Shown one piece after another: positions 46,854 through 55,076 of a stretch of DNA of 64,000 nt. The notes beneath the pieces were generated by a model. That model made no database searches. It saw only the letters and a program-made list of their open reading frames with translations, and was not told where the DNA came from. Both the position numbers and the translations under genes were made by a program. The first letter of the stretch is position 1. Each line of letters begins with the position of its first letter. This stretch comes from Piscinibacter sp047602365 (GTDB taxonomy: Bacteria > Pseudomonadota > Gammaproteobacteria > Burkholderiales > Burkholderiaceae_C), in NCBI GenBank assembly GCA_047602365.1, contig JASGHM010000002.1, positions 2,418,001 to 2,482,000 of the forward strand, given 5' to 3'.

Positions 46854-47942
46854 TCAGTTGGATTCCTTGATCAGGCGGCCCGAGGCCGACTGGATCGGCC
46901 GTGCGTTCATCGGGTACAGGCGCGAGAACACCGCGATCTGGTCGGGCGAGATCGGCACCGGCTGCTTCATCACCATCCACAGCACGCCCTCGCTGCACGG
47001 CGGCGTCGTCAGCGAACCCATGTAGGTGAAGTAGCTGCGGTCCGGCGGCAGCAGCGCGTTCATGTCGATGGCGCCCCTGGCCGCGACCTCGTCGCCCTTC
47101 TCCAGCGGCAGGTTGTTCCAGATCGTCTGCACCAGCGGCTGCGCACTGCCGCGGTCGAGCAGCACCGCGACCACGGCCAGCCGGCCTTCCAGGTCCTTGT
47201 GGACCAGGTGCGCGACCATGTCGAACTGGCGGCCGTCGATGCGCTCCTCCGACGGCCGGTGGAAGTGGAACTGCAGCAGTTCGAAGCGGCGGCCCATGAC
47301 CTCGATCGAGTTGCCCGCGCCGACGTTGACCTGGATGGTGTGGCCGTTGTCGACCACGCGGAAGCCGCTGGGCTTGTAGTCGAACTGCACCGGCTCGAGC
47401 TGCACCTTGATGCCGCCGCGGATGTCGATCGGGCTCTGCCGCTTGCCGCTGGAACAGGTGGCGAACTCGGGCTTCATCGCGCCCCAGCTGGCCGGGCCTC
47501 CCTCGCCGTCGTAGCTCCAGTGCGCCGCATGGCCGGCGTCGTGGGCCGGCGCCGCCGGCTTGGGGCGTGCCGGTGCGGCCGCTGCCGCGGCGCGTGCGGT
47601 CGTGGCCACCGGCGCATGTTCGGCCTCGGCCTGCGGGCGGGCGGCCACGCGCACCACGTTCGGGTTGGCAGGCGCGGCCTTGGTGGCGCCGAGCTTCTCG
47701 GCCAGGCGCTCGCGCAGCTTGTCCATCGGGTCCTGCGGCGGCGCAGCCCGCTCCACCGGCTTGGCCGGTTTGGCTTCCGTTGCCGGTGCCGGTGCCGGCG
47801 CGGCCGGGGCCTCGGCCGCCGGCTTCTTCGCGGCGGCGGGTTTGGCATCGTGGCTGTCGGATGCCGCAGCGGGCCAGGCCAGCCCGGCGAGGATCAGGGC
47901 AGCGGCAAGGCGCGCGAGGCGTAGGGCGGGGGCAGCGGGCAT
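46854..47942 (-). CDS. Periplasmic alpha-type carbonic anhydrase with long Ala/Pro/Lys linker
   Basis: A 362-residue exported enzyme. A signal peptide (LAAALILAGLAWPAAAS) is followed by about 110 residues rich in alanine, proline and lysine, then the catalytic domain from HWSYDGEGGPASWG. Zinc ligands are the two histidines of LLQFHFHRPSEE (near residues 226-228) and the histidine in MVAHLVHKD; the proton-shuttle-type histidine lies in VDNGHTIQV. TPPCSEGVLW is the conserved floor of the active site. It should interconvert carbon dioxide and bicarbonate in the periplasm. The long linker is unusual and may span the wall or anchor the enzyme. Confidence 0.92.
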   Translation of the reverse strand: MPAAPALRLARLAAALILAGLAWPAAASDSHDAKPAAAKKPAAEAPAAPAPAPATEAKPAKPVERAAPPQDPMDKLRERLAEKLGATKAAPANPNVVRVAARPQAEAEHAPVATTARAAAAAAPARPKPAAPAHDAGHAAHWSYDGEGGPASWGAMKPEFATCSSGKRQSPIDIRGGIKVQLEPVQFDYKPSGFRVVDNGHTIQVNVGAGNSIEVMGRRFELLQFHFHRPSEERIDGRQFDMVAHLVHKDLEGRLAVVAVLLDRGSAQPLVQTIWNNLPLEKGDEVAARGAIDMNALLPPDRSYFTYMGSLTTPPCSEGVLWMVMKQPVPISPDQIAVFSRLYPMNARPIQSASGRLIKESN

Positions 47943-47959
47943 GGCGTCGAACTCCGTGA

Positions 47960-47977
47960 CCCCGCGAAGACGCGGGG
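47960..47977 (-). terminator. Perfect hairpin between the MFS gene and the carbonic anhydrase gene
   Basis: CCCCGCG and CGCGGGG form a seven-base-pair GC stem around a four-base loop. On the minus strand it lies 50 bases after the MFS stop and 18 bases before the carbonic anhydrase ATG, just ahead of its GGAG. It has no T-run, so it may be a terminator or a 5' leader stem. Confidence 0.45.
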
Positions 47978-48027
47978 ACTCGACGCGATATCGGCCATGG
48001 CGGCCGCGTCTTGAGCGCCGCGGCCGA

Positions 48028-49233
48028 TCAGCTCAGGCGCGGCTTGACCCAGATCCAGGCGACGATGCCGATGCTCATCATCAGCAGCGACGCGGTCGCC
48101 AGGGCCACCGTGGAGTGCATCACCAGCGGCGCGATCAGGCCGGCGACCAGGCCGTTGGCAACGCTGCCCACGCAGGCCTGCAGCGAACTGGCCATGCCGC
48201 GGCGGTCGGGCGCGAGGTCCAGCACCATCAGCGTGACCACCGGCACCATCAGCGCCCAGCCGAACGCGAAGATCGCGATCGGCCACAGCGCCCACCAGGC
48301 CTGCGGCTCGAACAGCAGGTTCAGCGCCAGGTTGGTCAGCGAGATCGCCAGCATGATCACGAAGCCGTGGCGGATCTGGTGCTTGGGCTTGATGCGCCCG
48401 GCCAGCCGCCCCGACAGGAACGAGCCGCCCATGATGCCGGCGATGGTCAGCGTGAAGAACCAGAAGAACTGCCCCGGCCCGAGGTGCAGCAGTTCACCGA
48501 GGAACACCGGCGCCGACAGCACGTAGAGGAACATGCCGTTGAACGGGATGCCGCTGGCCAGTGCGAGCAGGAAGAAGCGCGGGTTGGACATCAGCTGCCA
48601 GTAGCCGCGCAGCAGGTGCGGCACGTTGAAGGGCTGCTGCTGCGTGGCGTGCAGCGTCTCGGGCAGCAGCTTCCAGTTGGCCAGCCAGAGGATCACGCCG
48701 ACGGCGGTGAGGAACCAGAAGATCGCGTGCCAGTTGGCGTGGATGAACAGGAAGCCGCCGACCATCGGCGCGACCGCCGGCGCGACGCCGAAGTAGATCG
48801 TCACCTGCGACATCACGCGCTGCGCATCGGCCGGCGGGAACATGTCGCGGATCACCGCGCGCGAGACGACGATGCCGGCGCCGGCCGACATGCCCTGCAC
48901 CGCGCGCCAGAACACCAGCGTGCCGATGTGCTGGGCCAGCGCGCAGCCGGCCGAGGCGATGGTGAAGGCAGCAATGCCCCACAGCACGACGGGCCGGCGG
49001 CCGAAGCTGTCCGACAGCGCGCCGTGGAACAGGTTCATCACCGCGAAGCCGAACAGGTAGGCCGACAGGGTCTGCTGCATCTCGGTCGGCGTCGCGCCGA
49101 TCGAGGTGGCGATGCCGGAGAAGGCCGGCAGGTAGGTGTCGATCGAGAACGGCCCGAGCATGCCCAGGCAGGCCAGCAGCAGAGCCAGCGCCCAGCGTGG
49201 CGCGCGCCAGAGGGTGTGTGCGTCGGGGTTCAT
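48028..49233 (-). CDS. Bcr/CflA family drug resistance MFS transporter
   Basis: A 401-residue, twelve-helix major facilitator. GPFSIDTYLPAF in the first helix is a Bcr/CflA hallmark, GALSDSFGRRPVVLWG is the loop 2-3 MFS motif, and RAVQGMSAGAGIVVSRAVIRD is the helix 4-5 motif of drug/proton antiporters. The substrate is unknown. ATG 49233 places the first helix near the N-terminus; the longer frame from 49383 runs into the RNase P RNA gene and is rejected. It begins 19 bases after the 3' end of rnpB. Confidence 0.9.
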   Translation of the reverse strand: MNPDAHTLWRAPRWALALLLACLGMLGPFSIDTYLPAFSGIATSIGATPTEMQQTLSAYLFGFAVMNLFHGALSDSFGRRPVVLWGIAAFTIASAGCALAQHIGTLVFWRAVQGMSAGAGIVVSRAVIRDMFPPADAQRVMSQVTIYFGVAPAVAPMVGGFLFIHANWHAIFWFLTAVGVILWLANWKLLPETLHATQQQPFNVPHLLRGYWQLMSNPRFFLLALASGIPFNGMFLYVLSAPVFLGELLHLGPGQFFWFFTLTIAGIMGGSFLSGRLAGRIKPKHQIRHGFVIMLAISLTNLALNLLFEPQAWWALWPIAIFAFGWALMVPVVTLMVLDLAPDRRGMASSLQACVGSVANGLVAGLIAPLVMHSTVALATASLLMMSIGIVAWIWVKPRLS

Positions 49234-49252
49234 GATCGGCTCGTGAAAGTGT

Positions 49253-49595
49253 GAAGCGGGCCGATAGGCCGGATTCTGTGCGGCGGCTTCTTCTGACGAA
49301 GTTGCCGCCGTGACCGCCATTCCTCTGGGCCGTGCATCACTGCACGGCTCGGTGCCACCTACCCGCCGGCTCCGCGGGGCCACATCAATGCCGGCCTATT
49401 CGGTGTTGCTGCGCGTAGAGATTGCCCGTTTCACCCGAAGCAACCCTCTTGCGAAGGCCACCCCGACTCGTCTCTGTTGCTCTGATCCTCGGCTCGCGCC
49501 GGACAGCCGTTAGCTGCTACGCCGCCCTGTGCAGTCCGGACCTTCCTCCCGTGCAACCTTTCGGTTCTCGCACCGGCGGCGGTCTGGCCCGCTTC
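49253..49595 (-). ncRNA. rnpB: RNase P RNA (bacterial type A)
   Basis: The minus strand carries the conserved core in order: GAAGCGGGCC at the 5' end, GGAGGAAGGTCCGGACTGC (P3-P4 region), AGAGCAACAGAGA, GGTGAAACGG, and near the 3' end CAGAATCCGGCCTATCGG then GGCCCGCTTC, which pairs with the 5' end to close helix P1. The length is about 343 bases. This ribozyme trims the 5' ends of tRNA precursors. It fills the space between the NYN nuclease gene and the MFS gene. Ends are placed by the P1 pairing and may be off by a few bases. Confidence 0.95.
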
Positions 49596-49604
49596 ACGGC
49601 GGTG

Positions 49605-49610
49605 ATTATC
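49605..49610 (-). promoter_or_regulatory. Probable -10 box of rnpB
   Basis: GATAAT on the minus strand lies about ten bases before the rnpB 5' end and overlaps the TAA stop codon of the NYN gene. No convincing -35 box was found at the usual distance. Confidence 0.5.
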
Positions 49611-50367
49611 CTGCGCTGGCGACGAACTGCACTTTGTTGGGTTGTTTTTCGGGCGAGAGCACGAAGTGCTGCGGGTGCTTCTTGAACAGCTTGGTCGAGG
49701 GCGCGCTCTTGGCCAGCAGCCCGGCCACACGCAGCGGCTCGGCAGCGCCGCGCAGGTCGAGTGTCTTCCCGCTGCGCAGCGCCGGCACGGCATCCAGGAT
49801 GCGCTGGACATCGGCCGGCAGGGTAGCCTGCGCCGCCGGCGCGGGCCGGACCGGTGCCGGCTTGGATGCCTTCGGCGCCTTGGCTGGTTTGGCCGGCTTG
49901 GCCTCCTTCGCGGGCCGCACTGCGGCCGGAGCCTTCGCCGCCCTGGCCTTGCCATGTGCCATCACCGTGTAGGCATCGTAGACAGCCTGCGTCTCGTCAC
50001 CGGTCTTGCCCTGCTGGCCGATGCCCTCGACGCGGCAGCCCTTCTCGCGCAGGCGGATCACCAGCGGCGCGAAGTCGGAGTCCGACGAGACCACCACCAC
50101 CAGCGCCGGCCGCTCGGCCAGCACCAGGTCGAGCGCGTCGACAGCCATCGCGATGTCGGTCGAGTTCTTGCCCGCCGACAGGTTGACCATCGGCCGGATC
50201 GACAGCCGCTTGAACAACGCGAGGTTCTTCTGCGCCGATTCGACGGTGCAGTACGCGCGCCGAACATGGATCGCGCCGTGCTCGGCCAGCACCTTGCCAA
50301 CGGCCTGTTCGACGACGTCGGACGAGACGTTGTCGGCGTCGACCAGCAGCATCACCTTGCCGTTCAT
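49606..50367 (-). CDS. NYN domain (LabA/DUF88-like) protein
   Basis: A 253-residue protein. Residues 1-140 form a PIN-like NYN domain with acidic residues at the expected places: LLVDADNVSS, STDIAMAVDALDL, VVVSSDSDFAPLV. A lysine/alanine/proline-rich linker follows (AKPAKPAKAPKASKP), then a C-terminal helical domain (LPADVQRILDAVPALRSGKTLDL... LFKKHPQHFVL), reminiscent of OST-HTH/LOTUS RNA-binding domains. NYN proteins are predicted or shown RNases. It overlaps pyrC by 4 bases and is directly followed by the RNase P RNA gene. Confidence 0.85.
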   Translation of the reverse strand: MNGKVMLLVDADNVSSDVVEQAVGKVLAEHGAIHVRRAYCTVESAQKNLALFKRLSIRPMVNLSAGKNSTDIAMAVDALDLVLAERPALVVVVSSDSDFAPLVIRLREKGCRVEGIGQQGKTGDETQAVYDAYTVMAHGKARAAKAPAAVRPAKEAKPAKPAKAPKASKPAPVRPAPAAQATLPADVQRILDAVPALRSGKTLDLRGAAEPLRVAGLLAKSAPSTKLFKKHPQHFVLSPEKQPNKVQFVASAG

Positions 50368-51395
50368 GCCTGCCTCCACGACAGTTGTTCGCCGCCGCGC
50401 AGCGGCTTCAGCTCGGCGTCGCCGAAGGGCACGCTCTCGGGCAGCGTCCACGGCTGGCGCTTCAGCGTCACCGTCCCGGTATTGCGCGGCAGGCCGTAGA
50501 AGGCCGGGCCGTGGAAGCTGGCGAAACCTTCGAGCTTGTCGATCGCACCGGCCGCGTCGAAGGCCTCGGCATACAGCTCGAGCGCCGACAGCGCGGTGTA
50601 GCAGCCGGCGCAACCGCTGGCGTGCTCCTTCAGGTGCGCCGGGTGCGGTGCGCTGTCCGTGCCGAGGAAGAACTTGCGGCTGCCCGAGGTGGCGGCGTTG
50701 ACCAGCGCCTTGCGGTGCTCCTCGCGCTTGAGCACCGGCAGGCAGTAGTAGTGCGGCCGCACCCCGCCGAGGAAGATCGCGTTGCGGTTGTAGAGCAGGT
50801 GGTGCGCGGTGATGGTCGCCGCGGTCTTCGCGCCGGCCTCGCCGACGTACTGCACCGCGTCGCGCGTGGTGATGTGCTCGAAGACGATCTTCAGTTCGGG
50901 GAAGTCCTCGCGCAGCGGGATCAGCTTCTGGTCGATGAAGGCCTTCTCGCGGTCGAACAGGTCGATCTCCGGGTCGGTCACCTCGCCGTGCACGAGCAGC
51001 GGCAGGCCTTCGCGCTGCATGGTCTCGAGCGTCTCGTGGCAATGGCGCAGGTCGGTCACGCCGGCATCGCTGTTGGTCGTCGCGCCGGCCGGATAGAGCT
51101 TGACCGCCACCACGCCGGCCTCCTTGGCGCGGCGGATCTCGTCGGGCGGCAGCTTGTCGGTGAGGTACAGCGTCATCAGCGGCTCGAAGGCCGTGCCGGC
51201 GGGCACGGCGGCGAGGATGCGCTCGCGGTAGGCCAGCGCCTGCGCCGCGGTGGTCACCGGCGGCTTCAGGTTGGGCATGATGATCGCGCGGCCGAACTGC
51301 CGCGCCGTGGCCGGCACGACGGCGGCCATCGCCGCGCCGTCGCGCACGTGCAGGTGCCAGTCGTCCGGCCGGGTGATCGTCAGGGTGTCGTTCAT
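50364..51395 (-). CDS. pyrC: Dihydroorotase PyrC
   Basis: Zinc amidohydrolase of pyrimidine synthesis, 343 residues, of the shorter PyrC type. DWHLHVRDG gives the first two metal-binding histidines, AVKLYPAGATTNS the bridging lysine, LLVHGEVTD and FEHITTRDA two more histidines, and FLGTDSAPH the catalytic aspartate. MPNLKPPVTT is a substrate-binding segment. The gene overlaps the NYN gene by 4 bases. Confidence 0.96.
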   Translation of the reverse strand: MNDTLTITRPDDWHLHVRDGAAMAAVVPATARQFGRAIIMPNLKPPVTTAAQALAYRERILAAVPAGTAFEPLMTLYLTDKLPPDEIRRAKEAGVVAVKLYPAGATTNSDAGVTDLRHCHETLETMQREGLPLLVHGEVTDPEIDLFDREKAFIDQKLIPLREDFPELKIVFEHITTRDAVQYVGEAGAKTAATITAHHLLYNRNAIFLGGVRPHYYCLPVLKREEHRKALVNAATSGSRKFFLGTDSAPHPAHLKEHASGCAGCYTALSALELYAEAFDAAGAIDKLEGFASFHGPAFYGLPRNTGTVTLKRQPWTLPESVPFGDAELKPLRGGEQLSWRQA

Positions 51396-51517
51396 CGCAG
51401 GGATTCTCGCATCGGCCCCGTGCCGCCGAGATGGGCCGGACTTGCCGCTCTGATCCGCGCTTCGCGCCTGCCCGCCCTGGCGATCATCCCGGCACCCACG
51501 ACTTTCAGACGCCGAGC

Positions 51518-52393
51518 ATGATCCCGAGTGCCCTCCGCATCGCCGCGCCCGTCGCCGCCGCCTTGGCGGCCGCCTGCACGACCCTGGTCAGCGAACCGCC
51601 GGGTGCCCCGGCGCGCGAGACCATCCACGCGGTCACCGCCTCCAACCAGCTGCTCGCCTTCAACGCCGGCCAGCCGCAGAAGATCCTGTCCCAGCGCAAG
51701 CTGAGCGGCCTGCGCGACGGTGACCAGCTGCTCGGCATCGACTACCGCGTCGCCAAGGGCCAGCTGTTCGGGCTGGGCCGCAGCGGCCAGCTCTACCGCA
51801 TCGACGCCGCGAGCGGCGCCGCCACGCCGGTGGGCACGCCGGTCGCGCTGCCGGCCGGTAGCGAGTTCGGCTTCGACTTCAACCCGACCGTCGACCGCAT
51901 CCGCGTCGTCAACGACCAGGGCTTCAACCTGCGCCTGCACCCCGACACCGGTGCAGTGGTCGACGGCGATCCGAACCAGAGCGGCGTGCAGTTCGACGGC
52001 AAGCTCGCCTACGACGCGGCCGACCGCATGGCCGGGCAGACGCCGCGCATCGTCGCCGCCGCCTACACCTACAACAAGGACAACGAGAAGATCACCACCA
52101 ACTACGCGCTCGACGGCGCCAGCGGCATGCTGGTGCACCAGGGCACGAAGGAAGGCGTGACGCCGGCGGTGTCGCCCAACAGCGGCCGGCTGTACAGCGT
52201 CGGCGCGCTCGGCACCGGGCCGTTCGCGCAGGCCAGCTTCGACATCTCCGACGTCTCGAACACCGCCTACGCCGGCATCACCGAAGCGGGCCTCACACGC
52301 TGGTACCGCATCGAACTGGCCAGCGGCAAGGCGACCTTCGTCGGCACCGTCGGCGGCGGCGAAGCCATCACCGGCAGCGCGATCGAACCCTGA
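51518..52393 (+). CDS. DUF4394 domain lipoprotein
   Basis: A 291-residue protein. A lipoprotein signal sequence ends in LAAAC (cysteine near residue 20). The rest consists of DUF4394-type repeats: QLLAFNAGQPQKIL, LLGIDYRVAKGQLFGLGRSGQLYRID, FGFDFNPTVDRIRVVNDQGFNLRLHPDTGAVV, AAYTYNKDNEKITTNYALD. These suggest a beta-propeller-like fold. The function is unknown. ATG 51518 is chosen because it begins a proper signal peptide. The 3' end overlaps the convergent membrane gene by 26 bases. Confidence 0.85.
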   Translation: MIPSALRIAAPVAAALAAACTTLVSEPPGAPARETIHAVTASNQLLAFNAGQPQKILSQRKLSGLRDGDQLLGIDYRVAKGQLFGLGRSGQLYRIDAASGAATPVGTPVALPAGSEFGFDFNPTVDRIRVVNDQGFNLRLHPDTGAVVDGDPNQSGVQFDGKLAYDAADRMAGQTPRIVAAAYTYNKDNEKITTNYALDGASGMLVHQGTKEGVTPAVSPNSGRLYSVGALGTGPFAQASFDISDVSNTAYAGITEAGLTRWYRIELASGKATFVGTVGGGEAITGSAIEP

Positions 52394-53486
52394 GCGACGG
52401 CAGCGGCCGCAGCAGGCTCATGCCGACGGCCAGCGCGGCCGCAGCGGCCAGCGCACCGTGCACCGCCTGCAGCGCCGGCGGGCCGGCCCAGCCCAGCGCC
52501 ACCCCGAGGGCGAGCGCGAACAGCGCCTGAAGCAGCGCGGCGCGCCACGCTGCGCTGTGCGCGCTGGCGCGCAGCGACGGGTCGTCGAGCTGCGCACTCC
52601 AGGCCAGGCTCCAGGCCGCGCCATGCGCCAGCATGGCCCACAGCACGCCCGGCGTCCCGGCCATCCACAGCAGCAGGCCGCCGAGCACCAGCAAGCCGGC
52701 ACAGGCCGCTCGGCGCCATGCCGGCGCCCGGCCGGCCGGCCACAGCAGCGCCGGCAGGAACATCGCCGCGAGATGCGCGCCGAGCAGCGCCTGCGCGGAG
52801 GCCCCACCGGCCCGGCACAGCGCCAGCATCTGCGACAGGCCGGCCATCATCGGCAGCATCACCAGCATCGCGATCAGCAGCGGCCAGCGTGCCGGCTCGC
52901 GCCAGCCACCGGCCGGCCAGGCCGGCAGCGCGCAGTCGAACAGGCCGGCGCGACAGCCGGCGCGGGCCGTGTGCACACCGGCCGCCGGCTGCAGCACGAC
53001 CAGGCCCAGCGCGACGAGCAGGAGCGCGCCGGCCATCCGCAGCGCCAGGCTGGCGCTGTCGGCGGCATCGCCGGCCAGCAGCGCGGCCAGCAGGGCGCCC
53101 GAGGCCGCCGGCAGCACCGGCGCCGAGGCCCGTCGCGGCAACTGCTGGCGCAGCCCGCGCACGGTGGCCGAGGCCAGTGCCACCAGCAGCGCCCAGGCGA
53201 TCGCGACCGGCCACAACGCGGCCAGGCCACCGCCGTGGGTGCTGTTCAACAGGCCACGCGCGGCGACCAGCGCGCAGCCGAGCAGCAGCGCACGCAGCAG
53301 CCAGGCGTTCGCGCTCAGCCGCGCCGCCAGCGTGGCGGCCAGTCCCAGCGCGAGCAGCCAGGCGGCGACCAGCGCGAAGGCCGCCACCGGCCCTGCCGCG
53401 TAGCGATCGGCCAGGTGCGTCAGCACGATCCAGCCGCTCATCAGCAACGCCCAGGCGAGCGTGCGTGCGAGGGCCAGGCGGCGCAT
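52368..53486 (-). CDS. Unknown polytopic membrane protein at the end of the cox locus
   Basis: A 372-residue protein with roughly ten to twelve hydrophobic helices, very rich in alanine and leucine. Recognisable features are the start MRRLALARTLAWALLMSGWIV, a histidine in VLTHLADRY, and a loop with two cysteines (GCRAGLFDCALPAW). It starts 5 bases after the mocA stop, so it is probably the last gene of the CO oxidation operon. I do not recognise a family; its role could be transport or assembly for the molybdenum/copper enzyme. ATG 53486 is used; the longer frame looks non-coding. Confidence 0.7.
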   Translation of the reverse strand: MRRLALARTLAWALLMSGWIVLTHLADRYAAGPVAAFALVAAWLLALGLAATLAARLSANAWLLRALLLGCALVAARGLLNSTHGGGLAALWPVAIAWALLVALASATVRGLRQQLPRRASAPVLPAASGALLAALLAGDAADSASLALRMAGALLLVALGLVVLQPAAGVHTARAGCRAGLFDCALPAWPAGGWREPARWPLLIAMLVMLPMMAGLSQMLALCRAGGASAQALLGAHLAAMFLPALLWPAGRAPAWRRAACAGLLVLGGLLLWMAGTPGVLWAMLAHGAAWSLAWSAQLDDPSLRASAHSAAWRAALLQALFALALGVALGWAGPPALQAVHGALAAAAALAVGMSLLRPLPSLRVRSRCR

Positions 53487-53491
53487 GGCGG

Positions 53492-54167
53492 TCAGACCTC
53501 GGCCGCTGCTGCCGGCCAGCGCAGCTCGTGGCCGGTGCGTTCGCGGAAACGTTCGAGGTCGTCCGGCGTGTCGATGTCGATGCGGTAGCGCTGCGTGTCG
53601 CAGTCGAACCAGTGCACACGCTGCGGGTTCGACTCGCGCCATCGGCGGCACGCCGCATCGGCTTCGCCGGCCAGCCATTCGTCGCGCAGCGCGGCCTCGA
53701 AGATCACCGGGTTGCCCGGCTCACCGGCCACGCGCGGCACGACCATCGAAGCGTCGCCGCGCTTCTTGAAGGCGCCGATCAAGCGCCGTGATGTCCTGCG
53801 CGTTGACCAGCGGCTGGTCGGCCAGCGCGACGATCACCGCATCGAGCTTGCCGGCCAGCGCCTGCAGGCCGACACGCACCGACGAGGCCTGGCCGGCATC
53901 GGGTACCGGGTTGTGCGCCAGCGTCACCGGGAAGTCGCGCACCGCCGCCTCGATCGCCTCGGCATGGTGGCCGAGCACGACGACGACCTCGTCGACACCC
54001 GCGCCCGACAGCGCGATCAGCTGGCGGCGGATCAGCGGCACGCCGCCGAGTTCGAGCAGGCTCTTCGGGCGATGGCCGAGCCGGCTGCCCGAACCGGCGG
54101 CCAGCAGCACGGCACCGACGACCAGGCGTGAGTAGAGGCCGCCGCCACCCTTGAGAAGACAGCCCAT
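53492..54167 (-). CDS. MocA/MobA-like molybdenum cofactor nucleotidyltransferase, frameshifted
   Basis: The N-terminal half has the NTP-transferase signature VLLAAGSGSRLGHRPKSLLELGG and continues to LADQPLVNAQDITAL. There the frame breaks at 53781-53782: the coding strand reads GCGCTTGATC instead of GCGCTGATC. The other frame continues as IGAFKKRGDASMVVPRVAGEPGNPVIF and IDIDTPDDLERF. Removing one base gives 224 residues, a normal length. Enzymes of this type make molybdopterin cytosine dinucleotide, the cofactor form used by CO dehydrogenase, so its place beside coxF fits. It starts one base after the coxF stop. Confidence 0.82.
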
Positions 54168-54168
54168 G

Positions 54169-55053
54169 TCAGCCTCCGCAGCAGGACTTGACCGGGGCAG
54201 CGGGCGGCAACTCGGGCACCGCACGCACTGGCAGTGCGACGGGCTCTACCGCCGGCGCCACCGCCCCGCGCCGCGCGGACACCACCGCCGCCAGCACCGA
54301 CAGCGCGATCTCCTCCGGCGTGCTCGCCGCCATCGGGTAGCCGGCCGGCGCGACGATGGCGGCCACCGCAGCCGCATCGGCACCGGCGCCGACCAGCGAA
54401 TCCTTCAGCACCTGCGCCTTCTTCGCGCTGGCCACGAAGGACACCTGCCGAGCCTGCAAGGCCAGCGCGAGCCGCAGCGCCTGCACGTCGCGGCGGCCCT
54501 GCGTGGCCACCACCACCCAGGCGCCCGGCGCGACCTGCGGCAGCACCGCGCCGGCATCGTCGCTGGCGATGACACGCTGCGCGTCGGGCCAGGCGCCCGG
54601 ATCGGCCTCGTGCGCGACCAGCGTGACTCCGAAGCCGACCCGCGGCGCCAGCTGCGTCAGGCTGGTCGCCACCGGCGAGGCGCCGATCACCACCAGCTGC
54701 GCCTTCGGCAGCACCGGGTCGACGAACAGCTCGAGCGTGCCGCCGGAGTGGCAGGCCATGCCGAACTCGAGCACGTCGCCGAGGTCGCGCAGTTCGCCTT
54801 CGGCGGAGGGGGCGATGCGGATCAGCCGTGCGCGACCGTCGTCCAGCACCTGGCGCACCGTCTTCAGCACCGCCGGCTGCGCACAGCCACCGCCGACCCA
54901 GCCGTGCAGCTGGCCGTCGTCGGTGACCACCGCCTTGTCGCCCGGGTGCGCCGACGCCGGCGCCTGCGCGCGCACCACGCTGACCAGGGCATAGGGCGTG
55001 CCCGCCTGCTGCAGGCGCTGCGCGGTGGCGAGGACAAGTTCGTTGCTGTTCAT
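54169..55053 (-). CDS. coxF: XdhC/CoxF family accessory protein
   Basis: A 294-residue protein of the XdhC/CoxI family, which binds molybdenum cofactor and helps insert and sulfurate it. The N-terminal domain is recognisable by SVVRAQAPASAHPGDKAVVTDDGQLHGWVGGGCAQPAV, and the Rossmann domain by QLVVIGASPVATSLTQLAPRVGFGVTLV. It ends in a cysteine pair (SCCGG), also seen in other members. Two adjacent ATGs exist; 55053 is preferred because AAGGAG lies at better spacing. It follows coxE by 23 bases. Confidence 0.85.
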   Translation of the reverse strand: MNSNELVLATAQRLQQAGTPYALVSVVRAQAPASAHPGDKAVVTDDGQLHGWVGGGCAQPAVLKTVRQVLDDGRARLIRIAPSAEGELRDLGDVLEFGMACHSGGTLELFVDPVLPKAQLVVIGASPVATSLTQLAPRVGFGVTLVAHEADPGAWPDAQRVIASDDAGAVLPQVAPGAWVVVATQGRRDVQALRLALALQARQVSFVASAKKAQVLKDSLVGAGADAAAVAAIVAPAGYPMAASTPEEIALSVLAAVVSARRGAVAPAVEPVALPVRAVPELPPAAPVKSCCGG

Positions 55054-55076
55054 CATGAGCTCCTTCGGCGCGTCCT

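Noticed and set aside
47560..49254. 564-codon plus-strand frame opposite the carbonic anhydrase and MFS genes
   Set aside because: It crosses an intergenic region and two well-supported minus-strand genes and has no recognisable domain.
49234..49383. 50-residue N-terminal extension of the MFS transporter
   Set aside because: It would be translated from rnpB sequence; ATG 49233 gives a normal Bcr/CflA N-terminus.
49310..49685. Short open frames on the plus strand across the RNase P RNA gene
   Set aside because: The conserved RNase P RNA core and P1 pairing explain this stretch; the frames lack protein features.
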